Shown here piece by piece: positions 36,961-49,399 of a stretch of 64,000 nt of DNA (positions within the stretch are counted from its first letter, which is position 1; every line of letters starts with the position of its first letter). Made by a program: the position numbers and the translations under genes. Under the pieces are notes generated by a model that searched no databases, was not told the origin of the DNA, and was given only the letters and a program-made list of their open reading frames with translations. This stretch comes from Triglochin maritima (Eukaryota; Streptophyta; Magnoliopsida; Alismatales; Juncaginaceae): contig OY821786.1 in the NCBI GenBank assembly GCA_963682175.1, forward strand, positions 31,985,501 through 32,049,500, read 5' to 3'.

Positions 36961-38569
36961 GTGTGGTTACTTGGGATGATCTTTTCCATGCTTTCGTGTG
37001 GTGTATTTGGCTTTAGCGTAATAATTTCATCTTTCATAATAATCCTTCACATTTCTTGCATGTATGTTTTAAATAAATGTTTCGATGTGGTTCTTTTTTG
37101 GACAAGGAACAAACAATTGGGAGAAACACTACTAAGCGAAAATCTGATATTTATCTTAGCTTTTGGACTGAGTTTTCTAATCCTTCATGAAGGAGGACTG
37201 CTTATTTTAACAGGATTTGGACTGTAAGACTCTTTTAGTACTTCGGTCTGGGGTTGTGGTTACACGATCCCATGACTTTTATTTTTGAAATGCAGCTAAT
37301 CTTTACTCAAAAAGAAAAGTATGGGAAAAAAATTTATAACTAGGGAGTGTTATTCCATCTTCGGATTTAATTGAAATTAATGCTAGTCATGGTCCACGAC
37401 TTTCACATTACAATCAGTGGTTGCATTATCGAAGAGTGTCATGTATCCATCTTATGTCAATTTGCGAAATCTTAAAACTCAAGTGATCAGATCTATCCAC
37501 GATAACGGATTACCAAGTAAACATGGAATTGAATTTAAGTGAGATTTCCATTCTATGCTCCCCTTCTTCACATTCTACCACGTCCCATGGGATTGGTGAT
37601 CGAACGAAGTTACATCGAGTTTGGTTCAACTTTTGATCGATTTAAGATTCCATTGATTCAGGTCGTGGATTGGAAAGCCTTATACATAATTTATTAACCA
37701 TGGTAAAGTTTGCCTCCTAGTCCTTCCACTTATCTAATTATTATGTCTTAATAGCTCGTGTTAGCTTAATGTTGAATGTTTTCTTCCATTCTTGGTTCTT
37801 GTTAAGAGAAGAAAATGGTAGAAAGGGCATGAAGCATCGAAGGAATCACTTGATGATAGCTAGTAAAAATTATTAGAACATTGTTTTACATAGAAGGAAA
37901 CGATACTAGGACAATAAAATTGCTTTTTTTATGGAAAATGTGAACCTCGCACGTAGTAGTAGTAGCAGTATTTATTATATATAAATTACATAATGCATTT
38001 GCATAATAAAAATAGGTCGATTTTTGTTTATGTAATGAAACTTCCAAATCCAAAAGAAATTAATTTAAAAAAAACAAATTTCGGTCCAAAGATGTGATAC
38101 ATCTATATGAAGAAAATTTATTACTTTTATAACAGGTAAAAAAATTCAGAAGCATAGGACAGAAAAAAGTTTACAAAACCCAGAAATCCGTTATATTGTA
38201 ACGTGAATGCACTTATAATCTTGATTACAAGACATAACATAAAGACTATCGCCTTACTTTTGCAAGTATCCATAGTTATCGAAAAGATAAATGACCTGTC
38301 GTTAGTTACTAAAAGCTACTACTGTCCATATATCTCATTCTTTTGTCATTAACTGATAAAATTTGAAATTTTCAAAGTTACAATTAAAATACAAAATTGT
38401 CTGAATTCAACCTACTGTATTTGTTTGTATGGCTTCCCAATTCCCATGAATGAGTAATAAAGCGTGAAAATGCTGAATAATCTAATATAGTAACATAATT
38501 CCTTGGCATGGTCTTCAAAAGTTCAATGTAAAATGAAAGAGAATGATGGAACAAGTAGCAATGCCACAA
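36961..38569. other. Gene-free AT-rich spacer
   Basis: No gene was recognised. A short TAG microsatellite lies near 37955-37972. Confidence 0.5.
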
Positions 38570-41500
38570 TTACTTGCTCTTCCTGTCTCCTGAATAGTTG
38601 TCAATCAGATTCTCTACGTCCTTCCAGAACAAACCCTCAGCAAAGACCCCATCCTTAGTGAACCTGCAAAAAAAGTTTTAATCATTTTTCAGTCATGGAA
38701 TCCCTGAATAGAAATGGCAAAGCAATTAAAGAGAGGGTGTGACTGATACAGTAAGCTTAATGAGATTACTTTTGAACATCACAGGTTGGAAAACTTGGTG
38801 AAGATCCATACCAGACAAAAGTTAAATATGAAATATATCATATAAATTTTCAAAAACAACCCTAATAAACAAATTGTAAAGTTAGTTCGGTCATAAACTA
38901 AAACTACATGCCCGGGTATCCAACTCAAAACTAATTTAGTTACGAGTGAAAAGACCCTTTAACTTATAACCCAGAAAAAAATCCCTAAATTTTCTAATGT
39001 GAAGACTATTCTCCAGCACTTCAAACTCGTTGTTAGTTTGCAAAATCTCAAGACACTAATGAAATTAAAAAAAAACGAAAGACAAATTTCTCAAGAGGAA
39101 CAGTTGCTTTTTGGTATAAACACAAGTGTCTGCTGTCATAACAAAAGGACACTAAAAATTTCATGAACCTATAGAATTAAAAACAAAAGATAGGATAGAG
39201 CTTCTCATCCACATGTTGTAAACTTGTGATTGTGATATCTCACCACAGAAACAACATATTGTTCAACAAGGACAGGATAGGAGCTCCAATCCGTTCATCT
39301 AAACAAACGGATCCATGAATGTTATAATAAAGTTGTTATGGTATCAAACTAAATGTTATAAAAAAAATATTAATCGGTAGACAGAATTGTATATAGTTCA
39401 ATTTGTCAACTTAGATGGTCCACGTACCTGAGTAGAGGAATTTGCATCAATCATTCAATCATTAAGAGTACATTGAAGAAAATAAATCACCATAGATGAT
39501 GGAGAGAATTGCGACCTTTTCATTTGATAGAACTTTGGTAAACACAAATGTACTCTGAGACTTGACTACATGACCAACTCTTAATTTTTATACATATCAC
39601 GGGTTTTTTATCAGTTATTTAATACCAAGGAATGAAACATAGCAGATGTTACAAATTGTACTGTACGCATGTAGCATCTAAACAAATATGAAACTCAACC
39701 AATCACATACATGCTACATTAATTATATCTACAGACTTCACAAGTCCATATTGTAGGGTTGCATGGATGCATTTACGTTAGTATCCCATTCCAGACGTAG
39801 AAAATTTTAAACCAAAATCTCTAGTAGAAAATTTTAATAAGAGGAATAAGTGCATGCAAACTAACCATTTTGTAACGGTTTTTGTGAAGTGAACTGATTT
39901 ATTAGCAGAAATGGACTTGGGGTCTGCACTGGAGATGGTAAGGGTGTATGAATCAGAGAACCTTGGTAGTTTAGAAGATACAACCAGCCCTGTGCTGGTG
40001 AACGATCCCTGCAAGCAACCAATAGAAGGATGATACTATGCAATGAACCAAAACAAACACCGCAGAATGCACTTGGAAATTGAAAATATAATGATAAATT
40101 AACAATTGTCAAAACTATAAAAGGAAATATGAACTCATTTATTCGCTAAAACAACAATAAGACCACACATAGCAAACTTATCAAGAAAGAAAGTGTCAAA
40201 GCATGAATTGTTTGTACACTATGTTGGAAGTGGAACGTGGAGTGTAACTGTTGAATGATTACGGTTTACAAAAATCAGTTTTGAAGAAGATGACAAGCCC
40301 ATCCGAAAGTTAATCTCTGAAGTAAGGGATTCCAGTCCGAGATGAATAAAGAAGATTGACCCAAGATGGACAGAGACCAACCCATCTCCACAAGATATCC
40401 AACCTGTCTATTACTCAAAGTACTAACAGAAGTGCAAGCAAGATGCACAGTTTGTGTGATATGCTGTTTGTTTCTATTAGGGTCTGTTTGGATAAATCTT
40501 AAAATCATGGTTTTGAGACAAAATAGGGTTTTAGAAAATAAGGTTTCCAAAACATTAGTTAAGGTGTTTGGATAGGAAAATATAACAATTTTAAAATTTG
40601 AGTTTTAGTCTAAAATAAAGTTTTGAAAAATATGATCCGATTTCTTTTTTCTTTCAAAAACTTTGTTTCACGTTCTCATCTCCCTTACCCTCACCTTCCT
40701 CCACCACCCACCCCAAATCACAGTTGCCCTTCGTTTCTGCCTTAACCTTGGCGAATCTAGGGTTTCCATTCCCACGTCGACCCCCTTTCGGACAACCTTG
40801 CTATACAATATCGCCACCTCCAATCTTGATTTCTTCACTGCCCCACCTCACTTCTTCTCTACCAGTTGCGACGACAATGGTAGTGGAGAGTCTCCACTGG
40901 AGACCTCAACTGGGTGAAGGAGTTGACTTTGTGATGGTGCTTTGGGCTAATTGTGTTTTATACTTCGTTTTAGTTAAAAAGAGTGGTCAATTTCAGATCA
41001 TTTGGGTGTCAAATGGGGGTTACTTAAGGAGGCCCAATGTGTTTGATGAAATGCCTAAGCAGAAGACATTGAAATGAAAGTTGTAGCGTTCATTTTATTA
41101 CATGGAGCTAAGATCCAAAATATGGATACCACCCAGTCAATTCAGGGAGTGGATTCCTGATCCATCATCTTGCATTGAATCTAGTAGCATCCACTTATCG
41201 TTGGCCCGCCTCGGAAGTTTTCGAGACATCTCCCGAGTTCCTATTCGTCTTCACAATGAGTCGTAGCGGAGCGAATGAAGTTATACTCTGGACAACAATA
41301 CTAAAATATAAATGCAAGATTCACTTGACCAAGCAACTCAAAGGAGTGTTGGTTCAGTACTTCGCAACTGCGTAGGGAATTTGCTTTGCAATCTGGATTG
41401 TTTTGATATCTTGGGCATTGGATTGTTTCTTTACGTTGTGGTAAATGTTGCTTTCGGTTTTTTATCTCAATTTTAATCTTGCTTCAGTCTTGCTTTGCTT

Positions 41501-44500
41501 TCTTGCTAAATGGATTTCAATGAGGAAATTATCACAAGTTATTTATATATAGGTGAGTTTCTTATTTTTGTAAAGAGAAAACAAATCCAATCGCAATACA
41601 ACGTATACACACAACCTTTCCAACGGCCAATGTGTTAGAAAAACAGAGTTGTTTGCCAAAACAGAGTTGTTTGCCAAAACATCGTTTTAAACCAAACTTT
41701 TTTTTCAAAACTTTGGTTCAACAGAAAACAATGTCTTAATCCAAACACACAACTAATGAAAAATGTGATACCACAAAAAAATTGAAAACAGCGAAATCAA
41801 ATAAATGTTTTGAGATGCATTTTGTTATCCAAACGGGGCGGGGCCTTAATGGGTTCCTAAATCAGTAAATCCTATGTCTTAGTCCTTGTTTTTGAGAAAA
41901 AAAGACTTTGAAGATGTGCTACTTTACAAGTACTACCAGTTTACAACAGGCTAACCTCTTAAACCATAAACATTGTGTAACAACATTACTTGAATAAAGC
42001 AAGTGCATGAGGATCAAGGAGAGAGCTAACTCACATCAGGAGGATAAGTAAAGAGTATAGCATTCTTGTCCTTTGTCATGCCAATAAGCTGTAACAACAG
42101 GTTGAATACAATATACTTGCCAAAGCAAAAGATAAGGTCAAGGAAACAGAGAGAATGCCCATAAAGAATTTTAATGTAAGAAGAAAATTCAAAATTTATG
42201 AAGATCATAATTGCCAATTTAATATCAGAAAACATATCCAATCAACCAACAGATAGACAGATACGCCACAATAACTAAACCCAACAAGAGATATAAAACC
42301 CCTCTTCTGTGGCATCATTTCAACTTTTAGACAAAATTTGGCAAATTTCTTCACTCTTAACACCAAAGTGAAAATTTAACTCAAGGTTTAGACAAATGAA
42401 GCTTATAATCACCAATACTTCAATTTTCACACAAAAAATCAAACCAAGGAAGGAAAAACACAATAAACCCAACAAACTCCAAATCCCTCCTCTAAGGGAT
42501 CTTGTTCAAGAACTGCACCATATCAACTTCTGGACAAAATATAGTTAGCTTTACTGATAAAAAAAATTCTGGACAAAATATGAGCTCATTAATGATGTGT
42601 GAAAAACAAACCTCAAAGAAAACAAACTTCTCCAAAACTCAGCATAAAGAAAGCAATTTAAACACCCATTTAAACATATGAAGCTGATAAGCACCCAAAC
42701 TTCTTTAAGCTCTAAAAGATCCAATTATGGCATTAAACACAAACGCACAAAGTTCAAAACATGCCACAAAGAGACTCAATTTCTACAAACAACCGCTTCA
42801 AACACCAAAAAAATTGAACTTTGACAAAATGTGAGCTAGATGCTGACGAAAACACCACCTTCTCCAAACACTAAAAGATTCAATTTTGACAGCAAATTCA
42901 GACAACTACACAAGAAACTCAAGTTCCTCCAAAAAACTGAACTGCAACAAACAAAGGATTAACACAATGAACCCTACGAAAAAATTCCTATAAAAATCTC
43001 CAAACACTAATGGCCCATTTGGAACCAAATTTCAATAAACACATCTTGATTCCAAAATGAAGAATCGAATGTGATTTATAACAAACATCTAAAACTTTTA
43101 ATTTTCAGATTAAGACGGGCAAGTTTAGGAACTGATTTTGAAATTTGACCTAAAATGTGATTCCAAACAAACCCTAAAAGATCCAATCTCAACACCTAAT
43201 CCAAACACAAAAAAAACAAAAAACATCACACAAAAATAAAACTCAATTCCAAAAAAGTCTCTAACATAATGCACCCGACGAGAAAACTTCCACAAACTAC
43301 TCCAAACACAAAAGATTCATTTTTGACACCAAATTCAACCACACAAGGCTCAAAAAAATAAATCAACTCGACTGCAGAAACAAAAGATCCAATTTGGACA
43401 CCTAATCCAAACACAAAAGCAATGCATCCGACGAGAAAACTCACACAAACTCCTCCAAACACCAAAAGATCCAATCTTAACACCAAATTTAACCACACAG
43501 CTCAAAAAAATACAACTCGGGATTTCCACAAACAAAAGGTCCAATTTTGACACCTAATCCACACACAAAAAAACCCAAAATATCCAAAAAAACTCAACTA
43601 TAACAAACAAAGTCTATAACGTAATGCATCCAACTAAAAAACTCCCACAAACTACTCCAAACACCAAAAGATTCCAATTAACACAAAATTCAACGACAAA
43701 GCTCAAAATGATTTATTAACTGGATTCCATAAAAATGATCCAAATTTGAAACCTAATCCAAACACAAAAGCAATGCATCCGACGAGAAAACTCACACAAA
43801 CTCCTCCAAACACCAAAAGATCCAATCTTAAAACCAAATTCAACCACACAAAGCTCACAAAAAATATCAACTTGATTTCCACAAACAAAAGATCCAATTT
43901 TGACACCTAATCCAAACACAAACAACCCAAAATATCCAAAGAGCAGAACTCAACTATAACAAAGAAAGGCTCTAACGTAATGCATCCACCTAAAAAACTC
44001 CCATAAACTCCTTCAACACCAAAATATCCAATCTTGACATGGAATTCAACGACACAAAGCTTAAAAAACAATCAACTATTCAACTTGATTTCCACAACAA
44101 AAGATCCAATTTTGACAACTAATCCAAACACAGAAACACCAAACCATTTAAAAAAACTCCCACAAACTCCTCCAAACACCAAAAGATTCCAATCTTAACA
44201 CCAAACTCAACCACACAAAGCTCAAAAATATATATCAACTTGATTTCCACAAACAAAAGGTCCAATTTTGATCCCCAATCCAAACACAAAAAACCGAAAA
44301 CATCCGGAAAAAAACTCAATCCCAAAAGGTCTGTAACGCAATACACAATGCAGGCGACGAAGAAATTCCAATTCTCAAAGTTTTTCTAACATTTGATTAT
44401 CAAATGTGATTCCAAACAAACCCTAAAAACTCCAATTGACACTGAATACAAACATAAAAACCCAAAATACCCCCAAACAAACTCAATCCCACAAACACCA

Positions 44501-45113
44501 AAAGATTCCAATCTTGACACCAAATTCAACCACATAAAGCTCAAAAAAAGATCCAATCTTGACATCAAATTCAACCACGAAAAACCAAAAACATCCAAAA
44601 CCAACTCATTCCCCAAAAAAAGCTATAACGCAATGCAGCCGAAAGAAAACTCCCACAAACACCAAAAGATCCAATCTTAACGCCAAATTCCACCACACAA
44701 AGCTGGGGAAAAAATCAACTTGATTTCCACAAACAAAAGATCCAATTTTGACATCAAATCCAAATGAAGATTCCAACTTTCCAGCAAAAAGAAAGGATAT
44801 AAGGTGATGCAACCGATAAGGAAGTTACGATTCTCGGGGAACTTCTTGTTGTAGAACTGCGCGACGAGGCCGATGGCGATTATGACGGCGCCCAACCCGA
44901 TCCTCGCGTTGCTCATCCTCACATCCTCCGGGAACCCCTTCGCCGCCACAACCTGCGAGTCGAATCGGATCGGATCAGATAAAACCCTAGAAAGGGATTT
45001 TGACGGGAGATTGGGGTCGTTACCTCGGAGACGGACTCGTCGAGAAGGGCTTTGATGGAGTTGGAGTCGGAGATGTTCGCCTTCTTAGGGTTTTGAACTT
45101 TCGGGGTCTCCAT
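38570..45113 (-). CDS. SPCS2: Signal peptidase complex subunit 2 (SPC25)
   Basis: Five exons: 45024-45113, 44801-44952, 42035-42116, 39866-40008 and 38570-38663 encode 186 residues. The subunit sits in the ER membrane and assists signal-peptide removal by the signal peptidase complex. Two membrane segments are visible, about residues 48-64 (GAVIIAIGLVAQFY) and 73-93. The family phrases NPKKANISDSNSIKALLDE, YNKKFPENRNFLIGC, DKNAILFTYPP, GSFTSTGLVVSSKLPRFSD and GLFWKDVENLI are intact, and it ends KSK. Introns 1, 3 and 4 are GT-AG. Intron 2 (42117-44800) has no GT donor but a U12-type ATATCCTTT donor. The gene spans 6.5 kb because intron 2 holds a minisatellite and intron 3 a Harbinger element. 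Confidence 0.95.
40480..41845. mobile_element. Harbinger-like element in SPCS2 intron 3
   Basis: 1366 bp flanked by TTA on both sides (40477-40479 and 41846-41848). It starts GGGTCTGTTTGGATAA and ends, inverted, GGCCCCGCCCCGTTTGGATAAC. Both ends continue with related AAATC/ATGGTTTTGAGAC-like text. Plus-strand frames of 80-117 codons near 40660-41077 have no recognised domain. It is longer than a usual MITE, so it may be a deletion derivative of an autonomous element. Confidence 0.72.
42117..44800 (-). other. Apparent U12-type (minor spliceosome) intron 2 of SPCS2
   Basis: On the coding strand the intron begins ATATCCTTT (44800-44792), the exact U12 AT-AC-type donor. TTCCTTGAC (42145-42137), a consensus U12 branch site, lies 21 nt upstream of exon 3. 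Phase and the family sequence (CITL then YIVFN) require exon 3 to begin at 42116, which makes the intron's last two bases AA rather than AC or AG. No GT donor near 44801 keeps the frame. Confidence 0.75.
43190..44770. repeat. Degenerate minisatellite filling SPCS2 intron 2
   Basis: A composite unit of roughly 155-210 bp recurs about eight times. It contains AAAGATCCAATCTTGACACC, AATTCAACCACACAAAGCTC, TTGATTTCCACAAACAAAAG and CACCTAATCCAAACACAAA in that order. The antisense frames open repeatedly (CVWIRC/LDLLFVEI-type peptides) only because of the repetition. Confidence 0.88.
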
Positions 45114-45480
45114 CGCTGCTCTCTTCTGCGATTTCCGGTTGGGTTTTGAAGAGAGAGAGAGTCAAGGAAAAATTAGCTCCGGTTCGTTTTTTACACGATA
45201 GAAAACCAAATGCTAACTCGAATAAAATATTTAAGACGTAAGTTGATAGTATCCGTTTAGCCGTTTAGGGATTGCTTTTTGAGAATGGATTATCTGGGAA
45301 ATTGATTTTACCTTGCAGATCAGGAATCTTATTCACAAGTAGAATCGATTGAGGGTTGTTTCAAGGGTTGTATTCTTCCACTTTAAAGGAGGTTAATATG
45401 TGGAATTTGAAGAGTTTATTTATTTATTTATGGCTCTTAATCTAATTCTAATAGTTCTACTAATGATGATGTAGCAGAAA
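45114..45480. other. 5' flank of SPCS2
   Basis: AT-rich upstream region with a GAGAGAGAGAG tract at 45151-45161, probably in the leader. Nothing else was recognised. Confidence 0.5.
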
Positions 45481-47503
45481 TAAAAACAAATAAGTGAGAT
45501 TAGCAAACTACAAGAAGACCGGAGATTTTTATAAATGTTTGGCATCTCAATCATGTCATAATCATTTCTCGCAAGTCTCGCTCGATCACCACAAACTCCG
45601 TTCATAACTTTACTAATCTGATATCTATTTCGGATCGAAATCAAGTCATTACAAAACAAGCTCGCGAACACCCTCATCAATTTTGATTATCCTTTTACAA
45701 CCCAAGATGGTGGCTTACTCCTTAGTCTTACAACATTTGAGATTTCAACACAATAGGACTGGAATCACAAAACACTAACACTTGAGTATCATAGATTTTA
45801 GGAACAAAAATAGTGAAGTTTATGCTTGAGTGTGTATAGTTAATATTTGAGAATGGGGAATGTTCTATCTCAAGGAATGGATCAATAAGAAGTGTAAGGG
45901 ATGTGTTAAACTATGGTTTGAACACCTATTTACAAGCTTTAATATCCATATAGTTGTTGAGGCTAAAGACAAAAGAGATAAAGAAGCAACCGACAAAAAG
46001 TGCAAAAGCCATGTCAATCGGGTGCCAAATGGTCGACTGTTTGGTCAATTTTGTTCGATCGTTCACTTAAGTTGTAAGTTAACGGTTGGACGAATATACA
46101 AATCGGTCGGACTAACACAGCGTAAATTGGGTTTTGTATACTTGATAATTGGTCGATCGTTAGGGCAAAACAGTAAGACAATTTCAAGAAAAGTTATTGT
46201 CTAGTTTGGTGACTTATTCGGTCGACCGCCGAAGGAGGTCTACGAGTTCCAAATTGTGTAAATGTGCAATCTTCAAAATAGTCGTTGGGAATAATGACAA
46301 GAAACCAACTCGAAAATGAAATTTGAAAACCATGAAGATCGTTAGAACGGTTGACCGCTCAACCAAGAAGTAGTTGTAGGATCATTATGGCCCCTAATTA
46401 ATCTAATCAATTTCCTAAACTCTACTTAATTATGCAGTGGAAATTAACAATAAAAAACAAGTATAGAATAGATAAGGAAACCACATGGGACGTAGCGATT
46501 TTTATAGAGGTTCGGCACCCCACTCGGATCTTACTTCCTCTCTTGCAAGCTCAACGCGGTTCCACAAGCTCCGTCTACGTCTTCACGATTATACAATGGT
46601 CGTATACACATGCATTCACCTAACCATTCTTTTGTATTTGCCCACCTGTCGAACAATGCCATGACGGCGATTGACCGGCTCAATATCACTTCGAACTCCC
46701 AAACTCCCTGGTTTTAGTCGAAATGACTTTTGTTCGACCGATTACAATTTACCCTAGCCATATCTCCCTTAACGGTCGACTGATCCTATATTTGGTTCGA
46801 CCGTTCACTTAAGTTGATGCCTTGGTCGATCGAGTTACAATTCTAATCACTTTTATCCCTAATTACCGACTTGTTTGATCGATCAAGTTATGCAGCGGAA
46901 TTTAAAACTAAACAAGCAAGTAAGGAATAGAAAATGCAAACCACAATGGACTCGGGGGTTTTTACAGAGGTTCGGTCACCACCTACGTTCTCTCTTGCAA
47001 GCTTCGCTCGACACTTCGACCTCCGTTCGCGTCTTCACTATCCACTCCTCGTTCCGGGTTGGGAGAGAACACATTTACAATCTTCAAGCTCGCGAACAAC
47101 CCTCGATGAGCTTGACTCCTCCTCTCACAATCCGAGAGGATCACTTCGGGCTCTCACCGAAGTCTATACTCATTGTCTTGGCCTTTCACCAACACCTATG
47201 CTTCTTTGACAACAATGAGTGGGACAACACTCTCTAATTCTTGAGCACACTTGAGTGAGAATAGGAATTATGACTAAAGTGTGGAAGGTTTGAGGCTTGG
47301 AGTGTTTGGATCTTTCTCTCTAATGTATTGGACAATATGGAGTGGGAGAGTTGTGTTAAATGTGTTTTACAACTCTTTATATAGGCATTAGAGAGAAAAT
47401 AGTCGTTGGGGTTGATTGGGTGAGTGTTGGTGTAGGATACACAAAACAACAACTCGTAGGACCCAATTCTGAGGTAATTTGGTCAACCGGATCGGGTCGT
47501 TCG
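45480..47503. mobile_element. Nested, degenerate LTR fragments
   Basis: Three diverged versions of one LTR-like passage (around TTTTTATAGAGGTTCGGCAC, then CTTGCAAGCTC and CTCCGT) occur near 45525, 46498 and 46958. GGTCGACC-type words are scattered at 46030-46380 and 46665-46830. The rightmost piece is interrupted at 47503 by the copia element and probably continues at 53815. The ends of the individual copies could not be fixed. Confidence 0.6.
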
Positions 47504-48975
47504 TGTTGGATTTCATGTTTTATTATACATATATATATTTTCGAATTTTTTATACATAATAAGGATCAATTTCAATTTTCTATGATTTGTTTCATGCATG
47601 CATCGGTTTGTTTCAATAACTAGTTTCAAAACTTTATTAAAACAAACATGGGACTCCGAAATTCATACCTAGAAGTTCTCTAAAACTTCTTGAAGATTCG
47701 GAGACGTTGATGATGTTTGTCGCTGCGCCGGATGCCTCCGAGTATTCACCAAACTCTAAACAAGATTGGAGAGAGAAGAGCTAGCCTCTCAATCTCCAAT
47801 AGGGTTTAGAATCTAATTACTAACCCCTCTTTAGTTCCCTTGAGAAGAAGATATCTGAAAACTAACCCCTCTTTAGTTCCCTTGAGAAGAAGATCTCTGA
47901 AAACTAAAACTTAACTCAAGAATTAATGGAAATTCGTGGAGAATTATGGAGAGAGAAGTTTGCATAAGAAAATAATGAATTAATTAATGAGGTAATGAGA
48001 TAAACTTGTATTTATAAGTTCTCTCCAAATTACCTATTCATGTGCAACCTCTTGCCCATGATTTCATGCAAACTTTCATCTAACCGTCCATTATTTGCTA
48101 ACAAATAATCTTAGCCACGAATTAAATCAATTATGGACCAATTCCATGCATGATCTAATTAATTCTTAAATTAATTCTGCAGAAAACCGTCTGGACCGGT
48201 CCACCGTTTGGAGGTTTGGTCGACCGTTCGAACCAAGTTTCGGTCGACCGTTCGACATTCGGTCGACCGTTCCCAACAATAAAATATTTCATCGCAATGT
48301 TCGGTCGACCGACCGATAGATTCGGTCGACCGTTCCGAATAGATGAAAATTCCCTGTTATCGGTCGAGACGTGTTCGGTCGACCGTGCACCGATCAGTCG
48401 ACCGTTTACTGTTAACTGGTCGACCGTTTTTGCACAGTACTGCAGACTTGTCAAATTTCGGTTTAACCCCTACAAAATTTGACATTTCGGGATTAGTAGT
48501 AAATTCACAACTTATGTAACATATTATCCTATGCAATGATTAATCATTACACCCCATAATATTTACATCACATATGAATTTAATTTAGATTCTAATTGTG
48601 TTATTAATCACAACATAATTTTGATTTTGCTTATTCACCCCATGTGTCATATTTTCTACATGAAACCCGACACATCTTATGAACTCAAAATCCTCATTTC
48701 TTGTTTTCCAGTTTTGTGGTGTGACTTATGGGAGGATCCAAACTAAGTTGGCAGTGATATTAAGAGCTTAATATCACAAGCTATAAGTGGTATCTAGCTA
48801 CACATTATAGCTCCCAATTAGTTATATGTCTTAATTCCACTCGAACCAAAACCCGATCCATTTAGTGATGGAGTGCACCACTTGTGTCCGTCCCTTGCCT
48901 CATGATATTAAGAATACACACAAAGTAGTATTGTGTCATCTTTGTATTAGTATTCATTTCTTGATCTCTTTAAGT
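47504..48975 (-). repeat. 3' LTR (truncated) of the minus-strand element
   Basis: Collinear with 51857-53185 at high identity, including the GGTCGACC cluster (48195-48430), apart from small indels such as a duplicated CTAACCCCTCTTTAGTTCCC phrase near 47820-47895. Homology ends abruptly after CTTTAAG near 48973. Confidence 0.88.
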
Positions 48976-48979
48976 TAAT

Positions 48980-49126
48980 TAGGTTTGGGCCTTCCAAAAT
49001 GTGAGACAGTTTCTCAAACTTTAACACGATGTTGAGTTTGAGTTGCCAACTAATGAAGTTTGAGCCATCATTTGCTAAATGGTGTTTTTCTATCATGGAT
49101 CGTACGATAGGTTGGATGTTCGACAT
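48980..49126 (-). pseudogene. Fragment of copia gag N-terminus
   Basis: From ATG 49126 the minus strand reads MSNIQPIVRSMIEK, NFISWQLKLNIVLKFEKL and HILEGP, the start of a plant copia Gag. Coding similarity stops at the junction with the truncated LTR near 48980, a deletion breakpoint. Confidence 0.75.
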
Positions 49127-49399
49127 TTTTCTACAAAATAAATCATACAGGATTTTAATGCCAATTTTTTGTTTTAAAACACATACATATATATCGAATA
49201 TAAATATAAATACTGCAAATAAAATTTTGCACATAAATGCAGCAATCCAAGATCCCATCAATTGCAATATAGACTAGCTAAGGGCTATCGAATACATCAC
49301 AATATCAAGGTAAGAAAAACTCTTTCTAATCACAATGATGCATTGCATACATTTCATCATATGTCTTTCATTTAGATTACTTTTATATCAATAAATGCT

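Noticed and set aside
43226..44812. Repeated minus-strand frames with peptides such as LDLLFVEI
   Set aside because: They arise from the intronic minisatellite of SPCS2 and are not separate genes.
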